DNA from: Linum tenue | Taxonomy: Eukaryota > Streptophyta > Magnoliopsida > Malpighiales > Linaceae | Length of the DNA: 64,000 nucleotides | NCBI GenBank assembly: GCA_946122785.1 | Contig: CAMGYJ010000002.1 | Span: 22,232,492-22,296,491, forward strand | Reading direction: 5' to 3' | In this document: one piece after another, positions 33,957-44,501 of the stretch | Numbering within the stretch: the stretch's first letter is position 1 | How the letters are laid out: each line of letters starts with the position of its first letter | Notes under the pieces: generated by a model | Database searches by the model: none | Told to the model about the DNA's origin: nothing | Seen by the model: the letters and a program-made list of their open reading frames with translations, nothing else | Program-made: the position numbers and the translations under genes

Positions 33957-34165
33957 CTTAATGAATTGTTACATACTATTGTCACCCCGTTTATATGGTT
34001 TAACAAGTGAAAGATTCGTTCGAGAAAGGATGCTATTTTTTGAATTTTTCGAGATTGGTTGCTATTTTTGTAAAAAAAAAGTGTTGTTTCTTGGAAAAAT
34101 CCCCAACAATTTCACTTGTTAAACCATATAAACCGATTGACAATAGTATGTAACGATTCATTAAG
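33957..34165. mobile_element. Palindromic MITE with about 55-bp inverted arms
   Basis: The left arm cttaatgaattgttacatac, continuing to gtttaacaagtgaaa, is mirrored at the right end with few mismatches. A flanking TA on each side would fit Tc1/mariner (Stowaway-like), but the duplication is ambiguous. It lies about 250 bp upstream of the GrpE start and so could affect that promoter. Confidence 0.7.
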
Positions 34166-34421
34166 CCACTTAAGTTAAGGTTACCACGGTAATTACGGCC
34201 CTTAAACACCCCGCCATACCCACCATTCGTGTTCGTCTCTCACGAGTCACGATAAACCCTTCTTCCCCTCCAAGCAAACACTTCTGACTTCCCCCTTCAA
34301 AACCCCCAAACGGCCATACACCTCTCTTCTACTTCTCTCAGCTCCTCAATCTCGCGGCGGTTCAGTTTAATCTCCGGTTTCTTTCAACCATCTCGTTCGG
34401 CCTTTTCGTCAATCAATCACT

Positions 34422-37010
34422 ATGTTGTTGTCTAGGGTTTTGTCACGCGTCTCCGGGAACGCTGGCGCCCGACGCTCCCTGCTTCTTCTCTCCTCTGCCT
34501 CCACCAAACAGCAACAGATTCCAGTAATCTGCAATGGAGTTCAGCCTCTTATTCATCAGGGTCTCGAGCATGTGAGTAGCGTAGACGAAAACTTTCCCCC
34601 TTTCTTTCTTTAGTTGAATTTTTGGCTTCGGGGTTTTGCTAGGGTTTAAGAACCTCGTCTGAATTACTGGTTGGATTTTGCTTAACTGAATAATTGTTCC
34701 TAGTTTCGATTGTAACTTTGAATTGCGTTTGTTTTATTTTAGCTCTCAACTTCATTCCTTGAGCGCCATTCATGTGCTATTTCTCTTTCAATAGTGGGTG
34801 GCTGGTGGGCCGGTGGTAATGGTTTCAGGAGCGGACTTTTGGTTTTGAGGTTTAAATTTGAGGCTCGGACCTTCTGGCATTAATAAAGGATCTGTGTATA
34901 GAAACTGTTTTGGCTTGCGTTTTATTTAGTGAAGGTTTCGTGTTCTATGTTTCCTGTCAAAAAAGTGGTCTACAATGAAGACATCGATCTAAAGAACGTA
35001 GTTTATGCTGTCCCCTTGATAGTGATATGATGTCTTGTAGCAAGTAATGCCAGGTGCCCAGGTTTTGGGTTGTTTCTATTCCTGTTTGGTGATGTAGTTC
35101 TTGAGTTTTGTTCGCCTTCTTTATCAGTGTGAAGCTTCTGTACAATTGTTAAAGTAGATGATAAGTGACTTTCCAAACGAGATATTTAGATCCTGTAGCA
35201 TTAGGATTCTGCTAGGTGAAATCAATGTATTTGGCTCAATTTTGAATTATAATCATGTTCAAATTCAGATAGAAATTTGAATTGGATTACCTTGATAAAA
35301 TCCTATCTATGTCTGGCTTATTTTTGTTTGGTGTAACTCAGGTGTCTGGGTTTCATCAATCAGCCTCTAATTCTTTTCCCTTTGGGAAGTTTGGATTTGC
35401 TTCATCTGCGTCGCCCGAGCCAACAGAAAAGGAACAAGGTGCTACAGAGAGCAATGGTCAAGGGAAAATAAACGGAGATGCGGACTCAGGTACCCATTCA
35501 GAAGATTCAGGAGAGAGCAAAAAGCCAGGTTCTTATCCAGAATCTCAAGCAACTGAGCCTGTGCGTGATAAAAGGAGAAGGGGTAGTACTAATCGAACTG
35601 CATTTTCTGATTCAGATTCGGACGAGGATGCTGCTGATCTCTCCAGAGATGACTTGGTGAAGCTTGTTATTGAGAAGGATGAACTTTTGAAGTCGAAGCA
35701 GGAAGAATTCCATACGATGAAAGATAAGTTTCTCCGTGCCTTGGCAGAGAATGAGAATGTCATGGAAAGGACTAAACGTGAAGCGAAGAACTCTAAAAAA
35801 TTTGCCATTCAGGTCTTTTTTTTTGTTTTAATTCAAATACATAGTTCTTTTCCCGTCTTTGGTTTGCGCATTTTGATCAATCTTTGTGTGTATGTATCTG
35901 TAGAATTTCGCGAAAGGTCTGTTGGATGTTGCGGATAATTTGGGAAGGGCTTCTTCAGTGTTCAAAGAGAGTTTTGCCAAGATTGATACATCTAAAGATA
36001 GTGCTGGAGTCGTGCCACTTGTGAAGTCACTTTCAGAAGGAGTTGATATGACGGAGAAACAACTTGGGGAGGTATGATCTGTACTTCCTTGGAACATCAT
36101 ATGGCTCTCTGATTGATGTTTGTTTATCTTTGATTGTTGACATTTTATTTTGTTCTTCTCTACGAATGACAGGTATTTAAGAAGTTTGGTCTGGAAAGAT
36201 TTGATCCAATAAATGAGCCTTTTGATCCACATAGGCATAATGCTATGTTTCAAGTACCAGATGCTTCTAAACCTCCAGGCACAGTTGCTCACGTTCTGAA
36301 GGTACTACAATAACTCAAACTAGTTGCTATGCTATTATTAAATTGATAACCAGCAATACATATTACTATTTTGTTCTCAGATTTGAGTTCCTTCTTAACA
36401 CCAATATTCCAATTGCAACAATTTCTCACTTAAAACATTGTGGGAGTAAATGTGTTCATTTGTATAATTGACATGGCTGCATCTTGCTTGCATATATTCT
36501 CTTTGATCAGGGACTCAGGTTTGTATAAATAGTAACGGTGTGGATATTATGCAAGAGCTATGATAACTGAGGAGTGTGCAAACATTTTGCTGATGCTCAA
36601 GGACCTAATTAGCTTTTACTAAGGGGGTGCAGTAAAACTGTTGGCATATTAAGTTTTGGATACTACGCAAGGATGAATTCTCAGCTTGTTCGATGTCCAA
36701 AATGAGTGTTGGCATCTTAATGGGACTTGATGGGTTGATTTTTTTTTTTTAATGGAGTGAATTCTAACGTTCTTTTTTATAACTTTGACTGCTTCCTCCT
36801 GATGTGTATGTAGTTTCCTTGCATGAGTGACATGTGCTAAGTTGTCTCTAATTTAGGAGTGTCATTATAGGACCACCTTTTTCTGCAGAACTGAGTTTCT
36901 GAGTTTCTTATCTTTTGTATTCTGAAATGCAGCCAGGATACATGCTCCATGAACGGGTGATTCGACCAGCAGAAGTCGGTGTTACTCAAACAGCAGAGGC
37001 CGACTCTTAG
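34422..37010 (+). CDS. MGE: Mitochondrial GrpE nucleotide-exchange factor (Mge type)
   Basis: Five exons at 34422-34571, 35342-35812, 35904-36071, 36173-36301 and 36933-37010 are all in phase and give 331 residues. The N-terminus MLLSRVLSRVSGNAG is Arg-rich without acidic residues, typical of mitochondrial presequences and very close to plant Mge proteins. Residues about 110-200 form the acidic linker and long coiled-coil dimer helix (LLKSKQEEFHTMKDKFLRAL). The C-terminal beta domain ends YMLHERVIRPAEVGVTQ. GrpE dimers open the nucleotide site of mitochondrial Hsp70 so ADP leaves. The gene appears intact. A decayed copy of exon 1 lies 9 kb upstream. Confidence 0.95.
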
Positions 37011-37793
37011 GAGAACTGATTCAATTGTTATGATAAAAAGAGGCACACTCTTGGGAGAAATCCTTCTTGTCATCCGGTGTTCTACATCACTTCAGGCATT
37101 CACGTGTCTGTTTCATTTATCTGGGATAATTTATAAGATGCTCGAAAGCTATGATGAGAAGATACTTCTCACGGTGACCGGAAATGTTGTAGATTTTAGG
37201 GGTTGTTGGTTATGTGCTTCCTTCCCCAATATGCTGAAGAGAGATTCATTTTGTTCTTACCCTCCCCATTTACTCGCTAATCAAACACGATAGCATTAGC
37301 ATATACACAATTGTAACTCGTTGATTTACGAGCATAATGAGGGTATGGCTGAGGTCGTATACAATAAGCAAGAATTGACTTCGTCCTTTTGCAGCAACAG
37401 GGTTTGCACATTCGGTTCTAGATCAACCAGGGCTGCTATCATGTTAGCCATGCTGCTGTTGATGTGCCACAAGTCTGGAAACAGTTGAAATTTGGAAACT
37501 AAGATTATGCGCACCCACTACGATACTTACATAGGGATCAGTGAATGTATGTCTCGAGACCTTATGTCTCGAGACCTTGGACGGATACATACTAACACCA
37601 AACAACATAGACAATGACGAACTACAACCAGTTTCTGCCTAGGCAGGTTGGTAACACAGAACTACAAGCCATATACAATACGATACAATCATGGGTCTCT
37701 GAGTCTTCTCCTACTGATGAGACTATTACTACTGCTACTGCCATAATTGATCCCTCACTACCTTCTGAAATGGCATCCCCAGCTTCCTGGTGC
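37011..37793. other. Convergent 3' regions of GrpE and the EAR-motif gene
   Basis: The two genes face each other here. The only structure I see is a direct repeat of tgtctcgagacctt near 37548-37577, each copy with a palindromic core. Confidence 0.5.
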
Positions 37794-39417
37794 TTAACCA
37801 AACGCCCATGCCCTGCTTGAATTCGCTTCCTCCATTGCTTCCTCCTTGTGCTGGTTGGGGGACTCATTGTTCTCATTGTCTTCGCCTTTCAGGCACAGCC
37901 CCAGGTCCAGCGTACCACCATTGTCCGGATCCTGAAAAGCAGAAAATTGGGAAACCAGAAAAAATCAACCTCTAGACAAGTGTGGAAAGGATTTTCATAT
38001 CAGAGAATAGCAGATGCTTGACCGTTGCATCATGCATGCATGTATCCTCAGGAGTGATTCACTCTACATTGTTGCTGTTCTATGCAACAAACCTAAGTTG
38101 ACGAGATATTGATCAAGCTTAATAGATTGTCAGATTCCCAAGAAGTAATGCACGAACTTCACCAAATGTTTCCTCTGGATTTAATCAAACCAGTAGCAAA
38201 GAGAAAAGTCCATGAAATTGACCCCAAGTCAAAGTGAAAGTTATGTTCCAAGCTGTAAACTGCCAACTATCTCACATCTTCCACTCATCATGCCTACATG
38301 CAACCCTAGCATATAACAGTTTGGACAAAACCAGCGCAATTACTTGCATTTTGCAGAGCATGCAGCTGATCTCTACTGTTCACTATAACAAAAACCTAAG
38401 CTGACCGATTCAAAGCAGTAGGATTTGGCTCCTGACTCCTAGTCATTTCACAGGACAGAGGAATACAAAACTGGAAATACATGAGCTTCCCACTAAGTAT
38501 AATCTGTTTAGTTATCACAATCCCAGTTCACCAAATGATAATTGCATCTCATTGCCCCTCTCCTGATCTTTTTTCTTCTTCTTCCACATCATCCATGTAG
38601 TTGGTCTTGTCACAAAAGCAAACATTTCGCAACCAGTACGACTAAGGAGATGTCAAAGCAAGAAACAAACAAGGGGAGAAGCCAAAATACCAGTCAAAAT
38701 CAAGGCGGAAAAACTAGCCCACCCCATCCCACCAATACAAAGGGTTTAGTGAAGTGATACCTGTGTCTCTTCCTTCATAGTCTCATCATCATCCTCCGGC
38801 TCGTCATCCTCGGAAGCCTTGGATTCAGTAATCTGATCTTCTTTGACTTCAACATCAACGCTCTTCGCTGCCTTCGTCCTCTCCTCCAGCGCTGCAATCT
38901 ACAATTCCACCCAAAAACAATCATAATCCACATCCAATTGGCTTACAGCTGAAGCAACCCCATCTGCAGCAGCTGAATTGAAACCCTAGAAGCACCAAAA
39001 TTCGATAGAAAAGAAGAACCAAACAGCGGAGAAGTATAACAAGAAGCAGAAAGCAAGGCCAATAACAGAAGGTTGAAGAAACAGTGACATACTCACCGGA
39101 GTGTAGCGGATTCTCCGCTTTGGAGGCTCGTCCGCGGCGGAAGAATCATCGCCTGCGCCTCCTCCGGCGGCGAGAGGGGTCCATCGACACAGCAAGAGGC
39201 GAGAGCTGTCGCTATTGCTGCTGTTGCTCATCGCGGCGCTGTGGAGGTGATGGCCGTTGGAGTGAGCGCGCGAGCTGGCATTATTAGCGGCCGGAGGTGG
39301 AGAAACGTGGACCCACTTCTTCTTCCACTTCCTCACCGGACCGTTGAACACGTTCGCCGTAGCTGACGGGCCGTACCGAGACGACGCGCGGCCGAGCCGA
39401 GACCCCACGCCTTCCAT
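37794..39417 (-). CDS. Conserved plant protein of unknown function with EAR-like motif
   Basis: Three exons at 39097-39417, 38761-38898 and 37794-37931, with GT-AG introns at codon boundaries, encode 198 residues. The N-terminus has GPVRKWKKKWVHVSP and LLLCRWTPL, which I recognise as recurring together in an uncharacterised plant family. The middle is Ser/Asn-rich, then comes basic PPKRRIRYTP followed by an acidic segment. The C-terminal exon contains LDLGLCL, which fits the LxLxL repression motif that recruits TOPLESS-type corepressors. A nuclear regulatory role is inference from the basic patch and that motif. The gene appears intact. Confidence 0.8.
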
Positions 39418-39969
39418 TCTTTCCCCTTTTTGGGTTCCTCTTTCCCTCGCCTCGACTGAAAACCCTAGTGAGGGCTAACGAAAGAGAGAGCTCCGGCTAC
39501 GATTTAACGAGCGGAGAACTGGGCTCCGTGCAGTCTGCGTTCCTTGGCTGTGACAGTGATAGACATTAGACAGCAAGTAAAAGAGTCGGAGACGGAGAGT
39601 GCGACTGACAACTGACAAGAGGACTATCAGTAAGTGGAAGTAAGGCCGGAGTTTAGTCATTTTAATCATCGGATTTATGTATTATGGTTTGGGAAATATT
39701 ATATTCAAACCTATCCAAAAAATTTAAATCCTAAGATTTGTTTCTAATTGGATTGGATCGAGGTGGCGATATTCTTAAGAAAAACTCAACTCAACACAAA
39801 ATATGTAATTATTCAACACCATAAAATAATAGCCAAACTGTTAACTTTCCGTCCGGTCAACCATTAGTTGACTCTGACGTGGCAAGAGTTGAATGATTTT
39901 TTATGACGTGGGAATTTGTTAGTTTTAAGTTTTAACCAATCACTTAAGTACATACGCGAAAGGGGATTG
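39418..39969. other. Upstream region of the EAR-motif gene
   Basis: This should contain the promoter and leader of the minus-strand gene. I see no repeats or coding frames. The right part is AT-rich and borders the LINE. Confidence 0.5.
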
Positions 39970-40205
39970 AAAAAAAAAAAAATTCCCAGGTCGTGCTCTC
40001 AACTTCGTGCGAAGTGGACCTGGTAACCGCCATCGTGCGCATGCGCCGTTCCGGGCGTTCCGCCGTCGTGCGGTGCCGGAGCCCGATCCCTGGGGCTCTG
40101 GAGTGTATAAATCCCCCTCGATTCGAATCTGGGACCATCATCTGTCCCTTTGATCTAGTATCTTGTGGCTTGCTTGCTGTTTCCGCAGGTCCTATCTCGG
40201 CAATC

Positions 40206-41336
40206 ATGGCGGTTGTAGTCCATTTCAACGATGACGACATGGCGGCTGGAGTGGCGCGCGTCGATTTGACACTGCTTGGGCTGGTGATTGGAACTTCGCC
40301 TCCGTTGCACACGTTGAGGACGGTCCTAGCTAGGGTTTGGCGGTTTGAAGGGGATCTCTCGATTTCTCAATTGGACGGCGGGCTGCTGCAGTTCGTCTTC
40401 TCCCTTCAATCGGATTTACAGGCGGCGGTTTCGGCTGGCCCATGGATCTTTGACAAGTATATGCTGACTTTACAACCCTGGGCGGCGCCATCGGAGGAAG
40501 TGATTGGAAACCTGCGTCGGGCTCCCCTTGCTGTTCATATCTGGGGGGTTCCCTTCGATTGCTTCACCAACAAAATGGCTCTCCGGTTGGGTTCTGCTTT
40601 GGGGGAAACCGTCACCCCTACTCTGCACCGGTCTGATGTCTCGGGTGGGTTATACGTCAGGGCAGAGCTTGTGCTGAATCTGTTGGAACCACTGCCGGAC
40701 TCGATCTCCCCTGGACATATCGACCCACAGAAAGGTACCTTCTCTGCTAAAATCAAGTTCGAATTAGTTCCTCACTTCTGCTTCCTTTGTGGTGTGATTG
40801 GGCATGTGAAGGATGCCTGTCCTCGTAAGGAAGAACTTGGAGCCTCGCCGGAGAAGTATGGCAAATTCACCATGGCCACTGAGTCGGGTCCCCAAGTTAC
40901 TGAAGCCATGCTTGCAAGGCGGCGCCGCCGGTACACCTGGATCCGGGCGAACTTCCGCAATCAGAGCAAGCCTCGTCGGGGAGGTAGTTTCCGTGTCCCA
41001 GCACCGCCTCTGTCCCTTGCTCACAGGGCTGATGATACTGCTTTCGGGCCAGGGGGTACTTGGGAAGATTCCCGGCGTCCGGGGGCGGGGATCATGGGGT
41101 CTCGATTTCAGTCCCTCTCGCTCCTCCACCCCTCGACTGATTCTCATGCTCATCTGGCCAGAGATGGTCACATCACAGATGGGAGCAGCAAGCTTCCCAT
41201 CGTGGATTCTTCCCCTGTTTCCCCGCAATCGGCAGCCAAGCGCCTCCGATTTGGGACGGTTTCGGACACTTCCTCTGCTCCAGTATCTGACAAGGTGGCG
41301 GGCGCCAGCCTCAACTGGCCCCCAGCGGATCCATGA
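40206..41336 (+). CDS. LINE ORF1, DUF4283-like protein with CCHC knuckle
   Basis: An intact frame of 376 residues from ATG 40206. The DUF4283-like fold occupies about residues 10-170 (SISQLDGGLLQFVFSL, VHIWGVPFDCF). A CCHC knuckle follows (CFLCGVIGHVKDAC), then a long disordered tail ending ASLNWPPADP. It binds the LINE RNA. The stop TGA overlaps the ORF2 ATG as ATGA. The frame is open further upstream, but MAVVVHFNDDD is the natural start by comparison with the other LINE. Confidence 0.88.
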   Translation: MAVVVHFNDDDMAAGVARVDLTLLGLVIGTSPPLHTLRTVLARVWRFEGDLSISQLDGGLLQFVFSLQSDLQAAVSAGPWIFDKYMLTLQPWAAPSEEVIGNLRRAPLAVHIWGVPFDCFTNKMALRLGSALGETVTPTLHRSDVSGGLYVRAELVLNLLEPLPDSISPGHIDPQKGTFSAKIKFELVPHFCFLCGVIGHVKDACPRKEELGASPEKYGKFTMATESGPQVTEAMLARRRRRYTWIRANFRNQSKPRRGGSFRVPAPPLSLAHRADDTAFGPGGTWEDSRRPGAGIMGSRFQSLSLLHPSTDSHAHLARDGHITDGSSKLPIVDSSPVSPQSAAKRLRFGTVSDTSSAPVSDKVAGASLNWPPADP

Positions 41337-43235
41337 GTTTCATGGTGTGGAACTGTCGAGGGATGGGCTCCCCCTTGACCATTCCCTCACTTGGTGGAGC
41401 AATTGCACGGTTTCGTCCTTCATTGGTATTCCTTAGTGAAACAAAGAGAGACGATGAGTTTGTGTTGGCGAAGTTTTCGAGTCTTGGGTTTCGATCTGTT
41501 CGCTGCTTTAGTGCGTCAAATGGTAGTGGAGGGTTAGCTGTAGCTTGGTTGGATCAAGTAGTATGTACAGTTCACCACCTATCCTCATTTCTTTGTTTTG
41601 TTGAGGTCAGTTTACCGCTAGTAGGGCGACTGGTCATCCTCTTTGTACATATGTCATGTGATGTTGCCTGTCGCCAGCAGCAGTTTAATGAGATTATTGG
41701 TTTCGTTTCGTCGGTGTCTCTTCCTGTTTTTGTGGTTGGCGATTTTAACTGTTTGCTGTCCTCCTCAGAAAAGGTAGGAGGGAACCCCCTCTCGTTTGGT
41801 GCGTTGGATCAACTCAATGCCTTCATCACCCATGCTAATCTGTTAGACTTAGGTTTCCAGGGGTCACCATTCACTTGGACCAACCGGAGATCGGGTAGTG
41901 CACATATTATGGAGAGACTAGACCGATGCCTTAGTGACACGGCGGCTCTTGCAGAGTGGCCTGATGTTAAGGTAATTCATCTTACTGATTTGGGGTCTGA
42001 CCATAGAATGTTACTTGTGCAGCTAGTCAAACAAGGTCCTCTTCCTCATACGCGGTTTCAATTTGACTGCCGCTGGATCACCAACCCCGAAGCATTGGAA
42101 GTAATCAAAGCTGCATGGGTGAAGCAGGTTCGGGGCACCATTCAATTTAAAGTATATACCTTACTTAAACTGGTAAGGCATGACTTGGTTGAGTGGGCGC
42201 GCTTAGGGACGTCCAATTCAGCCAGGAAAATAAGAGAGTTGAAGGATGCGTTTGAGGAGGCCAGAGGGGAGGTTACCGTGGATTGGGCCGTGATTCAGAA
42301 CCTCGAGATAGAGCTGGCAGCGGCGTATGTTCAGGAGGAACTCTTCTGGCGACAGAAGTATCGTGTTGGGTGGCTGAGAGAGGGGGACTCCAACACGAAT
42401 TTGTTTCATCGTGCTGTGATGCAACGACGACGGTACAACCGGCTATCGGGGCTAAAAGACGACACGGGGGTGATTCACCACGATGAGGAGGGTATGGGGA
42501 GTATTGCTGTACCCTATTTCCAGGTATTATTCACTTCTTCGAATGTGGATACGGCTCAGTTTGTCGCAGACTTAGGCTTGCAACGGAAGGTTACGAGCCA
42601 GATGAATGCTATGTTAGTTGCACCAGTGACTGATTTGGAGATCAAGGAAGCCGTGTTTCGCATTGGGGCGTCTCAAGCACCCGGTTCTGATGGCTTCACC
42701 GCCGGATTTTTCCACGCTCATTGGGACATTGTTGGACCGGACATTAGTGCTGCGGTGCATACCTTTTTCCGGACTGGTAGGCTGCTGCACAATTTTAATC
42801 ATACCCTGATTTCACTGCTGCCAAAGGTAACTAATGCTGATTCGATGCGCCAACTTAGACCGATTGGCTTATGTCAGGTTTTTTTATAAAATTTTGGCTA
42901 AGATCATGGCGGCTAGGTTAGGGAGTATCCTTCCTCACATTGTTAGTTCTTCTCAAAATGGGTTTGTTAGAGGTAGGCTGATCTCTGACAATATCTTAAT
43001 CGGGCAAGAAGTTATGCAATTCTTGAAAACTAAAGTGCAGGGTCGTGAGAAATGGATGGCTGTAAAACTAGACATGGAGAAGGCATACGACCGCGTCGAA
43101 TGGTCTTTCCTCTTACAGATCATGGACAGCCTAGGATTCTGCTCGGAGTGGCTACGTTGGGTACAGACTTGCATCTCCACTGTTAGCTTCTCAGTCCTGA
43201 TCAATGGGCGACCGCATGGATACTTCAAACCCTAA
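41333..43235 (+). pseudogene. LINE ORF2 fragment: endonuclease and N-terminal reverse transcriptase
   Basis: It starts MSFMVWNCRGMG, with endonuclease motifs LSETKRDD, VVGDFN and GSDHRMLL. Reverse transcriptase begins with SQAPGSDGFTAGFF and LLPKVTNADSMRQLRPIGLC. An indel in the T-run near 42880 shifts the frame. The sequence continues KILAKIMAARLG through KLDMEKAYDRVEWSFLL to GRPHGYFKP and stops, before the FADD catalytic loop. It cannot encode an active transcriptase. Confidence 0.88.
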
Positions 43236-43557
43236 AGTTGGCAGGCTGCTGTGGACGATGAGTTGTGCATATATATGGTGATAACGATGTACTCGCATAT
43301 ATGTTGCCAGGAGAGTTTCTGATTCCATTCAAATCTCAGCGAAAGTAGTGCAAGATCTCCAAATATTCTCAAGTAGTACGATTTCTCTACAGTAGATGGT
43401 TATTGAAGTATTGAGAGTATATAGATTTTGACTTTCTACTTTGATTTCTTGTTAGTATATAATTTTATTACCGTTGTAATGGGTTGACATTTTGAGATGG
43501 AGGATGCGAGTTGTACCTTTCCGGGCTTCAATACAATTTTGATTAACAAAAAAAAAA

Positions 43558-44122
43558 TGAGATTAGCTAACAAAATAAATCATATGTATCCTGATATACA
43601 AAATGAAGTACCAAATAAAAGTCAAGATTTTAGTAAACAAGCTAGCTCAAACTCGACTCGACTCGACTCTTTAATAAATAAGGGGAGCTCGAGTTTGACT
43701 CGTTTATTAATTAGCCTAACGCAACCTGGGTTTAAACTCGGCTCTCATTTTCATACCTAAAAGAAAGGGCAAAAAACTCACTTTTATACGCATATTTTCT
43801 TAGTATTACTAAATGAATCCTTATATTTCAAGTTTTGATTAATTGCATCCCTAATTTTGTATCTTTGCGGCTGTTTTCGCGGAATCAAAGATCTGTTCAT
43901 TTTGATTAATAACCCGGGAAACGTCCGCCTAACGCCCGTCGTTTCGAAGCCAAACGCAGCGTTGTCTGCCTAACGCGCGTCGTTTAGAAGCCAAACCAGC
44001 GTTAAGAGAAGATAATTTTCGAATTTCTGATAATTGTATTTTTCTTTTCTTTTTGACTCTTCAGCTTTCGCCATATCCATTTCCGTGTCAGTTGCAGTCT
44101 TGCAGATAGAAGGAGAGCAGCC
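43558..44122. other. TIG upstream region
   Basis: This should hold the TIG promoter and leader. A short actcg repeat lies near 43655-43672. Two similar copies of gcctaacg, then cccgtcgtttcgaagcc or gcgtcgtttagaagcc, lie near 43928 and 43970. I recognise no named regulatory site. Confidence 0.45.
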
Positions 44123-44470
44123 ATGGAGCTCTGTATCAGTTCGACGACGGCGACGAGACTTCTACCTGCAAGCCGTCCGTGCGGAGAATTTCGCTTCTAC
44201 AGTTCTCCATCTGCTTCACTCCGGCTTCCTTTTCTCCAGCTGAATAAGAGAAGTAATTGCTTCTTAAACTATCGGGAACCGTCCTACAGTTTCCGAGAAA
44301 TTCAGTCTGGGTTAAGGCAATGCCCATGGAAACTTGCTGCTGCTGCTTCTACTTCCGTAGCAGTTGAAGAAGAGAAGGACACTCTCCCTGCCGAGCTCAG
44401 AGTGACGGAGACCGAGGAGCCTAATTCAAGAGTGAGTAATTGAGCTCGTGGCTTTCGTTTTCTTCTTCTT

Positions 44471-44501
<31 letters not shown>

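Larger units (their letters stand above)
39970..43557 (+). mobile_element. Internally deleted L1-clade LINE
   Basis: It has 5' sequence, ORF1, ORF2 up to mid reverse transcriptase, then a roughly 310-bp 3' tail ending in a poly(A) run at 43548-43557. The catalytic reverse transcriptase motif, zf-RVT and RNase H are missing, so a deletion of several kb lies near 43235. The gene order and ORF junction are as in the LINE at 1171-10817, but the sequence is a different family. I could not find a clear target duplication, so the left edge is approximate. Confidence 0.8.
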
